Shown: piece by piece, positions 34,622-46,974 of the stretch
How positions within the stretch are numbered: position 1 is the stretch's first letter
Layout: the number at the start of each line of letters is the position of its first letter
Assembly: GCA_963920635.1 (NCBI GenBank)
Contig: OY987303.1
Span: 58,676,278-58,740,277, forward strand
Length of the DNA stretch: 64,000 nt
Origin: Pseudeuparius sepicola
Lineage: Eukaryota; Arthropoda; Insecta; Coleoptera; Anthribidae
Direction of reading: 5' to 3'
Translations under genes and position numbers: made by a program
Notes under the pieces: generated by a model
The model's database searches: none
The model's input: the letters and a program-made list of their open reading frames with translations, nothing else
What the model was told of the DNA's origin: nothing

Positions 34622-35346
34622 TTTTTACAAGCCTTTAATTTAACTTCACCTGTTAGTGTGGGTCGAAACTTGCAAGCTGAATTAGAACCACTTCCTGACA
34701 TCCGATTGAGCTGAAATTTTGCATACACCTTCAGTTCCGGTGACAATAGAATATGCAATACTCAATATTGTAGTACTTTCAAAATGGCCGCCGCTCCAAG
34801 ATGGCGGATGATGTATTTTTTGTCAACCCCCTTGATATGGGTATCAAATGAAAGGGCTTGAAAAGTTGAAAACGATAAAGTTAGTGACGTCACACTGAAT
34901 TCAATATGGCCGCCGCTCCAAGATGGCGGACTAAATTTATTTACTTCCATCCTGACATGGAAATCAAATAGGTACTAAAAAGCACAAAATAAAATTAAAA
35001 ATAAAAAAAACCTTTTTAAAACAAGCTTTTGTTTAAGCCATGTACTAAAACGGATAGAATAAGTTTAGGTTTTCGTTAAGATAATTCAATTCCAAATTGC
35101 GACAAGTTTTTGCGAATTGAAAAGATTGTAGCGCGAATTGTAAAGAAAAATGCATCTTTGGCAAATAGGTACTTGCTTAACAACCAATCACTGTTCAATA
35201 AAAATAAGTGGTACCTACTTTCATCTACATTTCGCGCGACAAGCTTTTCAATTTGCAAAAACTTGTCGCAATTTGCAATTTAATTATCTTAACGAAAACC
35301 TAAAACTTATTTTATTCGTTTTAGTATAATAAAAGCTTGCTTTTTT
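34622..35346 (+). mobile_element. Fam-A copy 7: two units plus full hairpin
   Basis: Terminal module from TTTTTACAAGCCTTTAATTTAAC, two units (GGCCGCC near 34785 and 34907), spacer, then the hairpin at about 34985-35346. One unit contains a perfect TGACGTCA (about 34886) where other copies have TGACATCA, so a CpG decay event or gain separates them. The right hairpin arm lacks the CATGGCTTAAA word. Confidence 0.8.
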
Positions 35347-36288
35347 TAATTTATTTTCATTACCGAAATATTTAGGTAATCTAGTTTTCAAGGTGACTAT
35401 AGTTTTCAAATGAACACAGTGCATATACATATATGTACATACATATTATATTGTCTTATTTGTTTTAAAATTTGTCAGAAATTCCATTGGCAGTGGTTTT
35501 ACTTGTAACTTGTAATTCGATATGATTTTTACCACGCAATTTGTGAACGGGTATACCATACCTTCCCGGCAAAATATTTCCTCTGGAACACATGTCCTCT
35601 GTCCTCTGACCTTAAAACCGAAGGATTTATTTGTTCAGACCATGGGCGCCGTGTACAAGATTTGCACAAATATTGTACGTACAGCATATTACAAATAAAT
35701 AAAATAAGAGATACAAATGGATTCAGCACAGTATGGATTGTAAAAAATTAACCCTCAACACACGTTTTTCCCATAAATTATTATCCTATGGTTAAGAACT
35801 TTTCTAAATGAGGTTATTGTGTATGTGTATCAGTAGTCAGAGAATTAGAAAATTCGTAATATTCAAAATTTTTCCATGAAAATGTGAAAAAGACTCTTTT
35901 TGAAACATAATAATTTTTAGTTCAAACTCAAAGTTTCCGTTTCAAACTGGAATTGATAAGTTTATCATACTTTAAAATTTCTGAAATACGAGTATAATAT
36001 ACAATGTAGAAAGCCAAAATTTTAAGTTTGAAGTTATGTAAGACCAGCGTGTGCAGCATAAACAGACACCATTTTGCTATAGAGGAGTCAATACACGAAA
36101 CACATTTTTAATAAAATAGGTATTTATGTAACATTTTTGTGTACAATTGCATTAGTTAAAGCTCAAAGGTTGCAATAAATTAAATAATAGATATTCATAG
36201 GCAAGCTATGGAGACATTTGAATAGCAAAGTAAAATTTGCCTTGTTCCACGAATTGTTGCAAACGGGCACCGGCAACATTGCCGTTCC
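35347..36288. other. AT-rich unique DNA, nothing recognised
   Basis: No gene or family match was seen. Confidence 0.4.
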
Positions 36289-36295
36289 TCCTGAC

Positions 36296-37131
36296 CTGGA
36301 CCGACCCGAGCATGACGTCATATTTTATTGTTGTTTACGGACTGGGGTGGCGCCACTCGACGAAAAAAATGGCGACTTATTATAGGTTATAGGGGGGGTA
36401 TTCTGTGGTTATTGGTGTGTCAGTTACTGACGTTAAAAATGTCCCAAATTTTAAATATTCAGCTTTATTACGATTTGCCTTTTTTTTACGGTAACAAATT
36501 GTCTTTGCGTCCAGTATCTAGCAGTTTTATCCTATTAACACAGCTTTTATAGGTAGATTATGTTTGTGATAACATGAAATTTCCATGCACACGGCACAGA
36601 CCATTGGATGAATTGCAGAAGAATAAACATTATTTTGGAATTATGGGATGATCTGATCAACCAGCTGAAGGAGTGACAATTGTTTATAGCTCCAAAGCGA
36701 ACCAATAGTCCTCCATATAAAGAAGAAATTGAAAAATCGAATGCGTTTTATGCTTACTTACACTACAACTAGCCATGGACTTCATTTCAAACCAAAAGGT
36801 ACCAAATACTCTTGCTTGCTTTTTAGACTCGCTTTTCTTAAGAAAATGTATGGAAATATGCCATGTGAACTTGTCAAATTAGAGGGACATAACAAACAAA
36901 TATTTTATTTTATTTTGGATATTAAATTCGTTGTAACAGACACATTTGCATGTTTTTATTTTATAAAAGATTCAGCAACAATGGCGTTTTAACATTAAAC
37001 CACCGTTTAAATTTGTTTCGTCGTGTGGCGCCAGTGGCGATCGCTTGAAACAAAGCTATGCACAGGTCTTTAGTCTTTAATATAGTCGTCGATGGAGGAA
37101 GGAATCAATCAACGATATAGTGTTGGTCCAG
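36296..37131 (+). mobile_element. Fam-B copy 2 (836 bp), exact 7-bp TSD TCCTGAC
   Basis: Starts CTGGACCGACCCGAGC and ends GGTCCAG, flanked by TCCTGAC at 36289-36295 and 37132-37138. It keeps the TGACGTCA and GGTGGCGCCACTCGACGAA landmarks of copy 1 and has a short insertion near the right end (GTCGTCGATGGAGGAAG, about 37086). An 87-residue frame at 36729-36992 is partly shared with copy 1 but shows no known domain. Confidence 0.85.
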
Positions 37132-37138
37132 TCCTGAC

Positions 37139-37797
37139 AGACACAGAGGTTGCCACGTTTGGCGTTCTAGACGAAACTGTAGATTTCAGCCTGAAGAAAA
37201 TTTTGCAACTTCGTCTTTAATTGTCTTAACCAAATAAGGGTTAAAAGCCGTTGTTTCATTTATTCATCTACTGTAAACTGAGTACGATTTTAGAGCAATT
37301 GAAAATATCGTCAAGTAGGTACCGAATTTCAGATCCCCTACGCCCATTCCGATCTTTGCGGGCGCAGTGAAAGATGGTGAACGCACATGTCTGCGTTCCC
37401 ACGGTTCCACGAAACCGAAAAACATGTGCGTCTTGGGCCGTTTGGAATCGAGGGTGGCGAGGGCGGTCCGGGAGGCCCTCGGGTCTCGCCTTTATTGCTT
37501 TCTGAAAAAAAAAAAACGGTTCAAGGCTTCGAGCGCGAGGGTGCGATTCTATGCCGGCATACAATCTGGGTTTGAAAATAGTGGTAAGTACAGATCGAAC
37601 ATAACTATTCTGCAGGCCAGAGTGTACAAGTAGTATAACACTCTGTATAGCCCCAAGTATAGCCTAAAAAAGAAGACAGGTTGTTTTTTATTTGTAGACG
37701 GACATATTTTGATAACATAACAAAAGTACCAATAAAATTACACGATTTTTGAAAAATTAACCAAAACCAATCAGGTGACAATTTCAGTAGCTCAAAA
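37139..37797. other. GC-rich patch ending in a splice-donor-like GTAAGTAC; no gene recognised
   Basis: About 37330-37590 is GC- and CpG-rich and contains an 88-residue plus-strand frame of basic composition without a recognised domain. It runs into GTGGTAAGTACAG at about 37581, which resembles a 5' splice site. It could be a first exon or leader, but nothing else supports a gene. Confidence 0.25.
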
Positions 37798-38606
37798 TCC
37801 AACCAATCATATACCTCTGCTATCGATAATTGCACTTGTGCAAAACCAAAGCGGTAATACCACTTGTGCAATTATCACTTCGTTGCTTAGCAACCGCGAA
37901 TCTGTTGGATACAAACACGTATCTACTTCTTAAAATTGGTGTGATTTACACTGTTCTCAATTCTGCAGCTTATAAATTATGTTGCGGTATTATTAAGCAT
38001 TGTATCAATGAATTTATATAACTTTTACGTTCCTAAATTGTTGTTATTAGACGTCCGTCTCCGTTTAAATTTATGATACACATTCAGAAAATAAACCAAC
38101 GCTGACAGGGTGTAGGTATAATAGCATTTGCCTTGGATATCCAAGCGTCATGTTTGTTTACTCGAACGCTACAGTCGAAGCTGTCAATAAATTCGTTCAA
38201 AATGAATCGTTTTGGAAATGTAAACATAGAAAAAATTGATACAGAAATTATTAAATCGTATTAGAGAAATAATCTCGACAACTACCACTCGTGCCGGAAA
38301 TGTTTCTAGATAATTTTATTCTCAAGCCCTATTTTGCCCATTAGCAAAACCACTCGTACAAATTGAGTTTTTATTTTCAGAGATAAAATCAGAAAATAAA
38401 AGACAAATTTATACTCGTGATCTTTCTAGGCAAAATAGCGCTTTCGAAAAAATTATCGATAAAATTTCCGGCACTTGTGATATTACATACGATAATTTGC
38501 ACTAGTGCAATTATCGCTAGCAGAGGCATATGATTGGTTGGATTTTTATGGAAGGAGCTACTTTATTGGATGCAAGGGAAATAATCGCTGAAATACTACT
38601 CCCTAG
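37798..38606 (-). mobile_element. Fam-C copy 2, with the end module at both sides
   Basis: Reverse orientation. It carries CCAACCAATCATAT..CTCTGCTA on the left and TAGCAGAGGCATATGATTGG on the right, so the ATTGGTTGG module occurs at both ends as an inverted pair, unlike copies 1 and 3 which keep it at one end. This suggests it is closest to the complete element. CACTAGTGCAA and CACTTGTGCAA palindromic words lie inside each end. Confidence 0.75.
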
Positions 38607-39420
38607 TACGCTAAACCAATATTGTGAACGCTAAAACAGTACCAAATTTAATATTTAATAGAAGATACAATTGGTCATTAAATATTTATTAACACAATAA
38701 ATACACAGAATAGTATTCCCTCAACTGTGATAAATATATTCAAATTTGAAGGCTCATCCTAAATGACACCTATTACCATTTGTTATACTACCCCTGAAAA
38801 ACTCATTGTAAGACAAATTCGGAGCAATATCTATTTTTTTAATTATTGTAATAATATGGCAAAACTTTTACTATTATACTCGTTTAGTTGTTATAGATAG
38901 TAGAAATAAATAAAACTACTACTTACATAAAATATTAATGTCATGTTTATCTCTTATTTATCTCTCGATTCTTAGGTCGAGATTTTGTTCCCTTCAACCT
39001 AAACCAAAAGGGGGAGCGAAGAAAGTAAAAAGGTCACGGACACCTGTGGTGCTTACCACCATCAACCACCACCACATCCTTGGGTTGCCCTTTCATCGTA
39101 TTCTACGAGGGGAGCCCGAAATACAGATACAGAGACGGACTTGTTTGTTGTCTCAAACACTCATAAAATAACATTTTCTATTCACCATTAAACTGTTGCC
39201 TTGCTTTAACACGCGGTGTATACCTACTCGTACTTAATTGGGTATACACTTTGTGCATGGTTAATTTCGAATTCCATATTTTTGTTTTTTTTTTTAATTT
39301 TTGGAGCTACTATGGATAAAACTATTTGCGTACATACATTAATATTACACGATTTTTAACAAACGTCGCTAAATGATACCTACTTTATCTACCATTCTAG
39401 AAATATAAACACATCAAAAT
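38607..39420. other. AT-rich unique DNA, nothing recognised
   Basis: A short CACC-rich patch near 39050-39090 is the only notable composition change. Confidence 0.35.
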
Positions 39421-40699
39421 AATCTAAGGGACAAGGATAAAAATTATGAAATAAAACACAACTTTCTGCCATATTTTTTTATATTATAACTGTACTCTAA
39501 ATCGAATTATATGTGTCAAAATTCATAAAAGAGTTAAGAAAATTTACATAGTTTCCAGAAAAAAAATTATGCATGTTTTTGCAACACATAATTAACAACA
39601 ATAAAGCAGCATTAAATAAAAATTCATGCAGAGGATTACCACCACGACTGTTAACAACAACAACCGCTCTACATCTACGAGGCATACTCATATTAGGTTG
39701 TCAATGTCATGTTGTTCGATGGCGTTCCATTCATTTGAAAGGCACTCGAATAATTGTTGGTCAGTTTAAAACACAATATTTTGCACCAAAAGTCTTCGCC
39801 CGAGCATATCTCATAAGTGCTCGATGGGATTCAAATCAGGGGATTGAGAAGGCCAAGGCAAAACATTAATTTCATTGTTCTGCAGAAATTCGCGCACTAC
39901 ACCGCAGCCGCAGCCGCATGAGGACGCGCATTGTTGTTCATTAGTTGAAATTTTGGTCAAATTCCCTCAGCATATGGGACAACAATAGGCCGAAGAATAA
40001 TGTTTTGATAATCATTGGAATTCAAAACGAGATTAGTTCTTCCGCCGATGTTGATATCGCCCCATACCATGATCGTACCTCCTCGAAAGGTGTGAACCGC
40101 TCGAACAGCTGCAAGGCGTTCTTCATTTCTAGGACAACTCCACACGCGATGCCTCCTTGAATCTGGCCGAAGTCCAAATCGGGGCTCACCAGAAAAGAAA
40201 ATTAGAGTCCATTCCTGCTGGTGTCAATTTAAATGTTCTTGTACCCACTGTAAACTGGTTGTGCAATTTCCTCGTGATAATGCTGGAACTCTTCTTACAT
40301 GCCGGAGGTGATTAACATGATCTTCCTGGAGCCTGTTTCGGACAGTTTAGTCACTAACCCGTACATTATGTGTATTGTGCAGCTGAATAACCAATTGCGA
40401 CGCAGTGATACTGCGCTCTCGCAAGGCTAGCAATCTTAGAAATCTATTCTGAATTGGGGTATAGTTACCCTTGTAACACCTGTATGTCTTTCTCTGACGT
40501 CTCCTGTTTCTTGGTACCTTATCCATAAACGATTAATAACGCCCTTGGATCTGTTAAGAGTTTCTGCGACATCCCTTTGTGAAGTTCCCTCCAACATGCA
40601 TGTTTCACGTTCCAAACGATGTCTCTGCATCATAAAATGTTTAAAATCAAAACAAACTTGCCCAGCACCGAGTGAGAAATACCTATTAAATTAAGAATA
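39421..40699 (-). pseudogene. Degenerate Tc1-like (DD34E-type) transposase copy 2
   Basis: Reading on the minus strand, the N-terminal helix-turn-helix part is open from about 40633 (MLEGTSQRDVAETLNRSKG, LWIRYQETGDV). The core follows in pieces: SGEPRFGLRPDSRRHRVW, where the first catalytic Asp is changed to Gly; GGTIMVWGDI; NNARPHA, where the second Asp is changed to Asn; and WPSQSPDLNPIEHL, with the final Glu kept. Stops and frameshifts separate these blocks, so the protein is dead. Homology with the 22.5-kb copy extends past the coding part on both sides, which suggests both are copies of one ~1.2-kb element. Its orientation is opposite. Confidence 0.9.
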
Positions 40700-42032
40700 T
40701 GCGCATTTTTGTATTTGTCTCCGTAATTTTTAGATATAAAAAATAAACAAATATACAAATACGTGTGGGTATCTCAAAATAAGTAGATACAGGGTGTCCC
40801 GGAATAAGGGTAAAAAATTGAAGAGGAGTCAGTACGAGACATTCTGTACAAATCAATGAAACCTTAGTCCGGATCTGCATTCTTGAACCGGTTGGGGATA
40901 TTTAAAAGTATCACAATGGGGTGCAGGTGTGCCGAGGGTGTAACGTAATCTGTTGTGCAGCGAAAGTCTCGAATTTTTACGAACTCTTCAAGGAAGATGG
41001 ACCATCAGCCGAATGCCAAGTACCTATTCATAGTTATAATGAAAAATGCCCTAAAGTTGTTTTATCGCGCTTTTAATGAACAAATTTGCATGGTTTTCTA
41101 CCCTCAGCTCAAAGATATTATGGCAGTTGAATTTTCTTTCGATCAATTTTGCATTGTAGATCTCTGATTGACCAGAGACATTATGTGTGTGGACATTTCC
41201 TGCGAATTTTGGAGCATCGTTTCATATTTTTAAAAATCGGTGTAGTGCTGATAAAGCAGAACAAAGATATTCGGTAGGTACGAACCTGAAAACTTAAAAA
41301 ACAACTGGCTATTCGGACCTGCCTTTCTGTTATTTACTATGAAGTAGTCAACATGGGGCTCGTATTTTACGTTTCGGTTTTTTGGGACCAGCTCGACCTT
41401 AGCTTTTACAAAATTCTACCTGATAGCCGAGCGCGGTCTACGTTTACCTCTACACAGTTACGTAACATCATAGTGTGCCTTCAGACTATTTTGTAGCTTC
41501 TCTCTTGGGAAATAATAATATGCTAATGCGCCTGAAACCCATAATTTGTGTCAATGTTAACGTTTTAACATTTACTGGCTATGTAGTGGGTACTTTAATA
41601 TAATGGTCTAATTTATTGCAAGTACAACTTAACCAACGATTATTTATTTTATTAATTATCGTATTTTATTCCAATTACCATGAAACAAATCAGATAGTTC
41701 CAACTTCTCGCGTATACTTAATTCGGCGAATTTACATAGGTACGTAGGTACTCCATAGTTAGTACTTTATTAGTATTTACCTTGGATTTTATTTTTTCCA
41801 CATATTATCTGAAAAAGCCTATATCGATTGTTGGTAGGTATTTTTAAGCTAGATATTATTTGTCTTGTCCTACATTAATATTTTACGTCAAATTTTATCA
41901 GATAATGTATCCCCTATTTTTATAGTGATCTGTTTAATCATGATTTTAAGATAATATTGCTATGGCATTAGGTACCTGTTGAATTGAAAATATGAAGGAT
42001 ATATTTTTAATTTATTTTCATAAAATAAAAAA
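40700..42032. other. Unique DNA with one solitary TACAGGGTGTCCCGG end
   Basis: TACAGGGTGTCCCGGAATAA at about 40789 matches the Fam-E end motif, without a facing copy. The rest shows no gene or family match. Confidence 0.4.
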
Positions 42033-42890
42033 AATGAAAATAAAAAAAAACTTTTTAAAAACAAGCTTTTATTTAAGCCATGTACCAAAACGAATAAAAT
42101 AAGTTTAGATTTTCGTTAAGATAATTCAATTCCAAACTTTTTGCAAATTGAAAAACTTTTCGCGCGAAATGTTAATGAAAGTAGGTACCAATTAATTTTA
42201 TTTTATTGGCTGATAAGCAAGTACCTATTTGCCAAAGTATGCATTTTTTCTTTACAATTCGCGCGACAAGCTGTTCAATTCGCGAAAATTTGTCGCAATT
42301 TGGAATTGAATTATCGTAACGAAAACCTAAACTCATTTTATTCGTTTTACATGGCTTAAATAAAAGCTTGCTTTTAAACAGGTTTTTTATTTTCAATTTT
42401 ATTTTGTGATTTTTAATACCTATTTGATTCCCATGTCAGGAGGGTGGTAAAGAAATTTAGTCCGCCATCTTGGGGCGGCCGCCATATTGGATTTCGCATG
42501 AAGTCATTCACCTTATTGTTTTCTACCCGTCGAGCCGTTTCATTTGATACCCACGTTGGGTATCAAATAGGTAATCCGCCATCTTGGAGCGGCGGCCATA
42601 TTGAATTTAGTGTGATGTCACTAACTTTATCGTTTTCTACTTTTTCAAGCCCTTTCATTTGATACCCATATCAAGGGGGTTGACAGAAAATACATCATCC
42701 GCCATCTTGGAGCGGCGGCCATTTTGAAAGTATTACAATATTGAGTATTGCATATTGTATTGTCACCGGAACTGAAGGTGTGTGCAAAATTTCAGCTCAA
42801 TCGGATGTCAGGAAGTGGTTCTAATTCAGCTTGCAAGATTCGACCCACACATATATAGATACTAACAGGGTAAGTTAAATAAAAGCTTGT
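42033..42890 (-). mobile_element. Fam-A copy 8: hairpin, three units, terminal module
   Basis: Hairpin at about 42033-42410 with arms meeting near 42200, spacer with GATTCCCATGTCAGGAGGG, three units (GCCGCC/GGCGGCC near 42478, 42592, 42713), terminal module ending GGTAAGTTAAATAAAAGCTTG. It is among the least decayed copies. Confidence 0.8.
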
Positions 42891-43885
42891 AAGAACGTGT
42901 ACGAGTTTATTAGACAACTGCCTTTTTGAAATTTTGTCGGCAACGATGCTTTATGCGACTTTCACTCTCTTATTATACAATCACGTAGGGAGAGTTTATC
43001 GGTGTGAAATAAAAGTGCAAGCACATACACGGATTGGGGCAATTTGAGTCCCCGATTATTTTGCAATAACACTGGCCGTTGCTGGCAGGTCAGACGTGAT
43101 TCGTCTGCTCCAGTTGAGAGTGCCGTAACTGCCATTGCGTAGCGAATAATGCGTTTTTGGTCACGTTTGAAACGGCAATCTTTCAAGAAGGTTATTGGCA
43201 AACATGGAACGTTTTAACAGGTTTTTCGGTTGACCCGAGGAGCATACAAATAAGTTTTGTAGCAGGTAGACAAAGACTGACTGACTCTTATTACGAATTG
43301 TTGTACACTCTGATGCATATACTACACACCTTCGCTTGTCAACAAAACGTACCTAGTGTTTTGTGGAATCAGCCTTCTAAACGAAATTTTCTATGCCTTT
43401 AATTTTAAACTAGGTATATTTATCTTCACTTTGCAACTGTTTTGCTTATTAATCGGACCACTTTCATAGTAAAGAAAAAGAAAGTCACCCAGGGAAAGTA
43501 AAATACAATGCAAGTTATAATCTTTTTATTTAAACAGGCAGTAAAACATTTTTTAATATTAAAAAATTGAATAAGATAAGTAAATCCTGAAAATCTCAAA
43601 TTATTTCTTCAAAAAAACTCAGTTTTAGTTTATCCACTTATCGGAAAAACATTAATATTTATTGTTTTTATTAATGTATACACATTTTTAATTACCGATT
43701 GAATGAAATATGCAGAAATTTTGTTGTATACTAATTTGGAAATATTGAATTTGAATGATGGAGCAAAATAGTATTAATAAATAAATTAGCAAATTAAAAC
43801 TGCCACTTATTTATAATTCGCATAAGTATTTTTGTCTGTGAAATAAAAGATTCTATAGTTAATGATATGAGAGGTGATAACCGAT
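42891..43885. other. Unique DNA, nothing recognised
   Basis: Frames of about 80 residues on both strands at 42962-43402 lack known domains. The remainder is AT-rich. Confidence 0.35.
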
Positions 43886-44890
43886 ATTTTTACAAGCTTC
43901 ACTTTGTTAGTATGTGTGGGTCGAATCTTGCAAGCTGAATTATTAGACCACTTCTTGACATCCGATTGAGCTGAAATTTTGCATACACCTTTAGTTCTGG
44001 TGACAATACAATATGCAATACTCAGTATTGTAATACTTTCAAAATGGCCGCAGCTCCAAAATGGCGGATGATATATTTTTTGTCAACCCCTTAATATGGG
44101 TATCAAATGAAAGGGCTTGAAGATTACAAAACGATAAAGTTAGCGACATCACACTAAATTCAACATGGCCGCCGCTCCAAGATGGCGGATTACATTTTCT
44201 TTTCAACCCCCTTAATATAGGCATCAAATGAAAGGGCTTGCAGAGAAGAGTAGAAAACGATAAAGTTAGTGATATCATACTAAGTTCAATATGGCCGCCG
44301 CTCCAAGATGTCGGATTACCTATTTGATACCCAACATGAGTATCAAATGAAAGGGCACGACGGGTAGAAAACAGTAAGGTGAATAAATTCATACGAAATC
44401 CAATATAGCGGCCGCTCCAAGATGGCGGACTAAATTGCTTTATCATCTTCTTGACATCGGAATCAAATAGGTACTAAATAGCCCAAAATAAAATTGAAAA
44501 TAAAAAAAGCCTTTTTAAAAACAAGCTTTTATTTAAGCCATGTAGTAAAACGAATAAAATAAGTTTAGGTTTTCGTTAATATAATTCAATTTCAAATTGC
44601 GACAAGTTTTTGCAAATTGAAAAGCTTGTCGCGCGAATTGTTAAGAAGAAAATGCATACTTTGGCAAATAGGTACTTACTTGATTATCAACCAATCACTG
44701 TCCAATAAAATTAATTGGTACCTACTTTCATCAACATTTCGCGCGACAAGCTTTTCAATTTGCAAAAACTTGTCACAATCTGGAATTGAATTATCTTAAC
44801 GAAAACCTAAACTTATTTTATTCGTTTTAGTACATGGCTTAAATAAAAGCTTTTCTTTTAAAAAGGTTTTTTATTTTCAATTTTATTTTC
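43886..44890 (+). mobile_element. Fam-A copy 9: four units plus full hairpin
   Basis: Terminal module, four units (landmarks near 44046, 44166, 44293 and 44408), spacer and complete hairpin (about 44480-44890). The 135-residue minus-strand frame across 44039-44446 is a by-product of the ~120-bp tandem units, whose length keeps the frame open, and is not a protein gene. It is the longest copy together with copy 1. Confidence 0.85.
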
Positions 44891-46175
44891 CATTCTCCTC
44901 CGTTGTTACTACCAAGTATCTAATCAAAACGGATAGGAACTTTACTCGAACTATGTAAAACTTAGAGAAAGCTTATGATAAAATAACAATAAATATAAAT
45001 ATAGAATGCAATTATCTATGGAAACGAACAAAAAGGAACTCGACGTTTTTCCAATGGATAAGACACACGATAATACAACTATAACAATAATAATTATTGT
45101 CACATGAATACAGTATGTCTCACGACCATTGGTATCGATTACCCCTCTCATTGTCCATTGTCCATGTTTATGGATATAATGTCCAGCATTCTCATAAGGA
45201 TATGACAGAAATACCACAGATGGACATAGTAGACAGATTTTTAATAAAATATGAGTAAAATTGTCCAGTTCGTTTTTTAGTAGACCATAAGTATAAGTAC
45301 CTTTTTATATAAGTACTTACAACAAAAAAATCAATTCTAGGTCCCTTGGAGGTTCGTTACAACCGAGTTAGGTTAGTAGACGCCGCTTGTATCATAGTAC
45401 CTACCTACAATCTTTATTCCAGAAATTAATATTTGTTCAAAAACTGTTGACTCGCCGCCGTTAAACTTGATAAGCCTTCAACATAGAATGGTCCTGATTA
45501 CATATTATAAAACACAGTACGTTGACTCTTTGTTATCTGAAACTAAAACATGTATTTTTCAATTAACAGTTACAGTGAGTCCCATAGCTGTCAAGATACT
45601 CGTATTATTTTAGGAATTGTGGGAATCAAGTATTACTTAATGGATTTAAAAAAGTACCATGGAAAACAGCTTCAATCCTTGATACCTGCGTAATGCGATC
45701 TACTTTCCAGAATGGAAAACGACACAACTAAATCTGTTTTCTATTAATTATTGTTATAATATATACACTCCTAGTTTTCTTATTATAGAAAATAAATGTG
45801 TCGGTGCACATAAATGGGCTTATAATAAACAGTGATCATTGAGCAATAAATAAATTCTCGTTCATATTCATTTAGCAATTAGGGACGAGATTTTTCAGAC
45901 GGTATACGAATACTTTACTGTTCCGCAACTGACAAGGCACAGAAACCAGGCTACAGCGTATTTTTCCTGACCAAGTTTAGAATGTGAATCTAAATGGATA
46001 CATATATGACCGTCTGGCCGATAAGAATAAGAGTGTAGTTAGTTGGCCAGTGTTGTTCTCTTTAAAACCATAGGGGTGCTAGAGCCTCTATACTCATGAA
46101 AGTTTATTTAGTATTAATTTATAATAATAATTAATGGCATAATAGGTAGGAAAAGACAGTAGGTAACCCGTCGGT
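44891..46175. other. AT-rich unique DNA, nothing recognised
   Basis: No gene or family match was seen. Confidence 0.4.
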
Positions 46176-46293
46176 GGAGACCGCCTCTCCACTTTCTTCT
46201 CATGGAATACCATGGGACGCCATGGAACGCCATGAAATACCACAGAATAACACCATGACATTCCATGGGAGGAAAGTGGAGGGGCCGGTCTCC
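46176..46293. repeat. 118-bp foldback with CCATGG-rich loop
   Basis: Arms of about 40 bp (GGAGACCG, TCCACTTTC, CATGGAATA and their complements) enclose several CCATG(G) words in a loop of about 35 bp. It ends nine bases before the next palindromic element. No TSD was found. Confidence 0.7.
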
Positions 46294-46302
46294 TTACTTA
46301 TA

Positions 46303-46974
46303 CAGGGGGTGTCCCATAACTTATCCGCCATAGGATAACAGGTGATACTAGACGTCAAAATATACCGTGTGAGCCAAAAATGCCTTAGTAGAATGTTGCT
46401 CGTTTAAAAGATACAGGGTGTTGAAAATGAAACTTGATATCCGAAAAATTGCAATAATTCTAAAACCGTTGAAGGTATCTTATTTAAAATTGGCACACTT
46501 GGGTTTTCGAAGGTGAGAAATCCGAATTCGGTACTAGTTTGAACCTAGTTCCTAGAGCATAATATTTTACCCTGAGAAGCTGGGAATGTTTTGACTTCGA
46601 GCTAGAAAGAGTCGTCATTTCCACATACTCCTGGTCAATATGATATCTCAAGCCGTTTGCTAGATATTCGTCTCTGAATGTAGAAACACCGGAAAAAAAC
46701 AAAAATCCAAATTTCGAAAATACAACGGGAAGATATTTTCGGCATTTTTAATATTATCGGTCGTTTATTGAATTTTTCCTAATTAATAATAAATTAATTC
46801 GGATTTCTCACCTTTGAAAATATTGCAATTTTTTTTAAAAATCAAGTTTCATTTTCAACACCCTGTATCTTTTAAACGAGCAACATTTTACTAAGGCATT
46901 TTTGGCTCACACGGTATATTTTGACGTCTAGTACCACCTGTTGCCATATGGCGAATAATTTATGGGACACCCTG
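46303..46974. mobile_element. 672-bp palindromic MITE, TA|CAGGG ends (Fam-E)
   Basis: TA|CAGGGGGTGTCCCATAAC faces GTTATGGGACACCCTG|TA type sequence on the right. Arms run about 190 bp (TTTGACGTCTAGTA, CGTGTGAGCCAAAAATGCC, TTTAAAAGATACAGGGTGTTG). The inner TACAGGGTGTTG word repeats the terminal motif inside each arm, so the element looks like one palindrome within another. Non-coding. Confidence 0.8.

Noticed and set aside
37367..37633. 88-residue basic frame with splice-donor-like end as a gene
   Set aside because: No recognised domain, no acceptor or further exon; kept only as a note on the GC-rich patch.
44039..44446. 135-residue minus-strand open frame
   Set aside because: It is produced by the ~120-bp tandem units of Fam-A copy 9; similar frames appear in other copies (for example 28583-28837).
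45365..45380. GTTAGGTTAG as a telomeric TTAGG tract
   Set aside because: Only about two units; no array.
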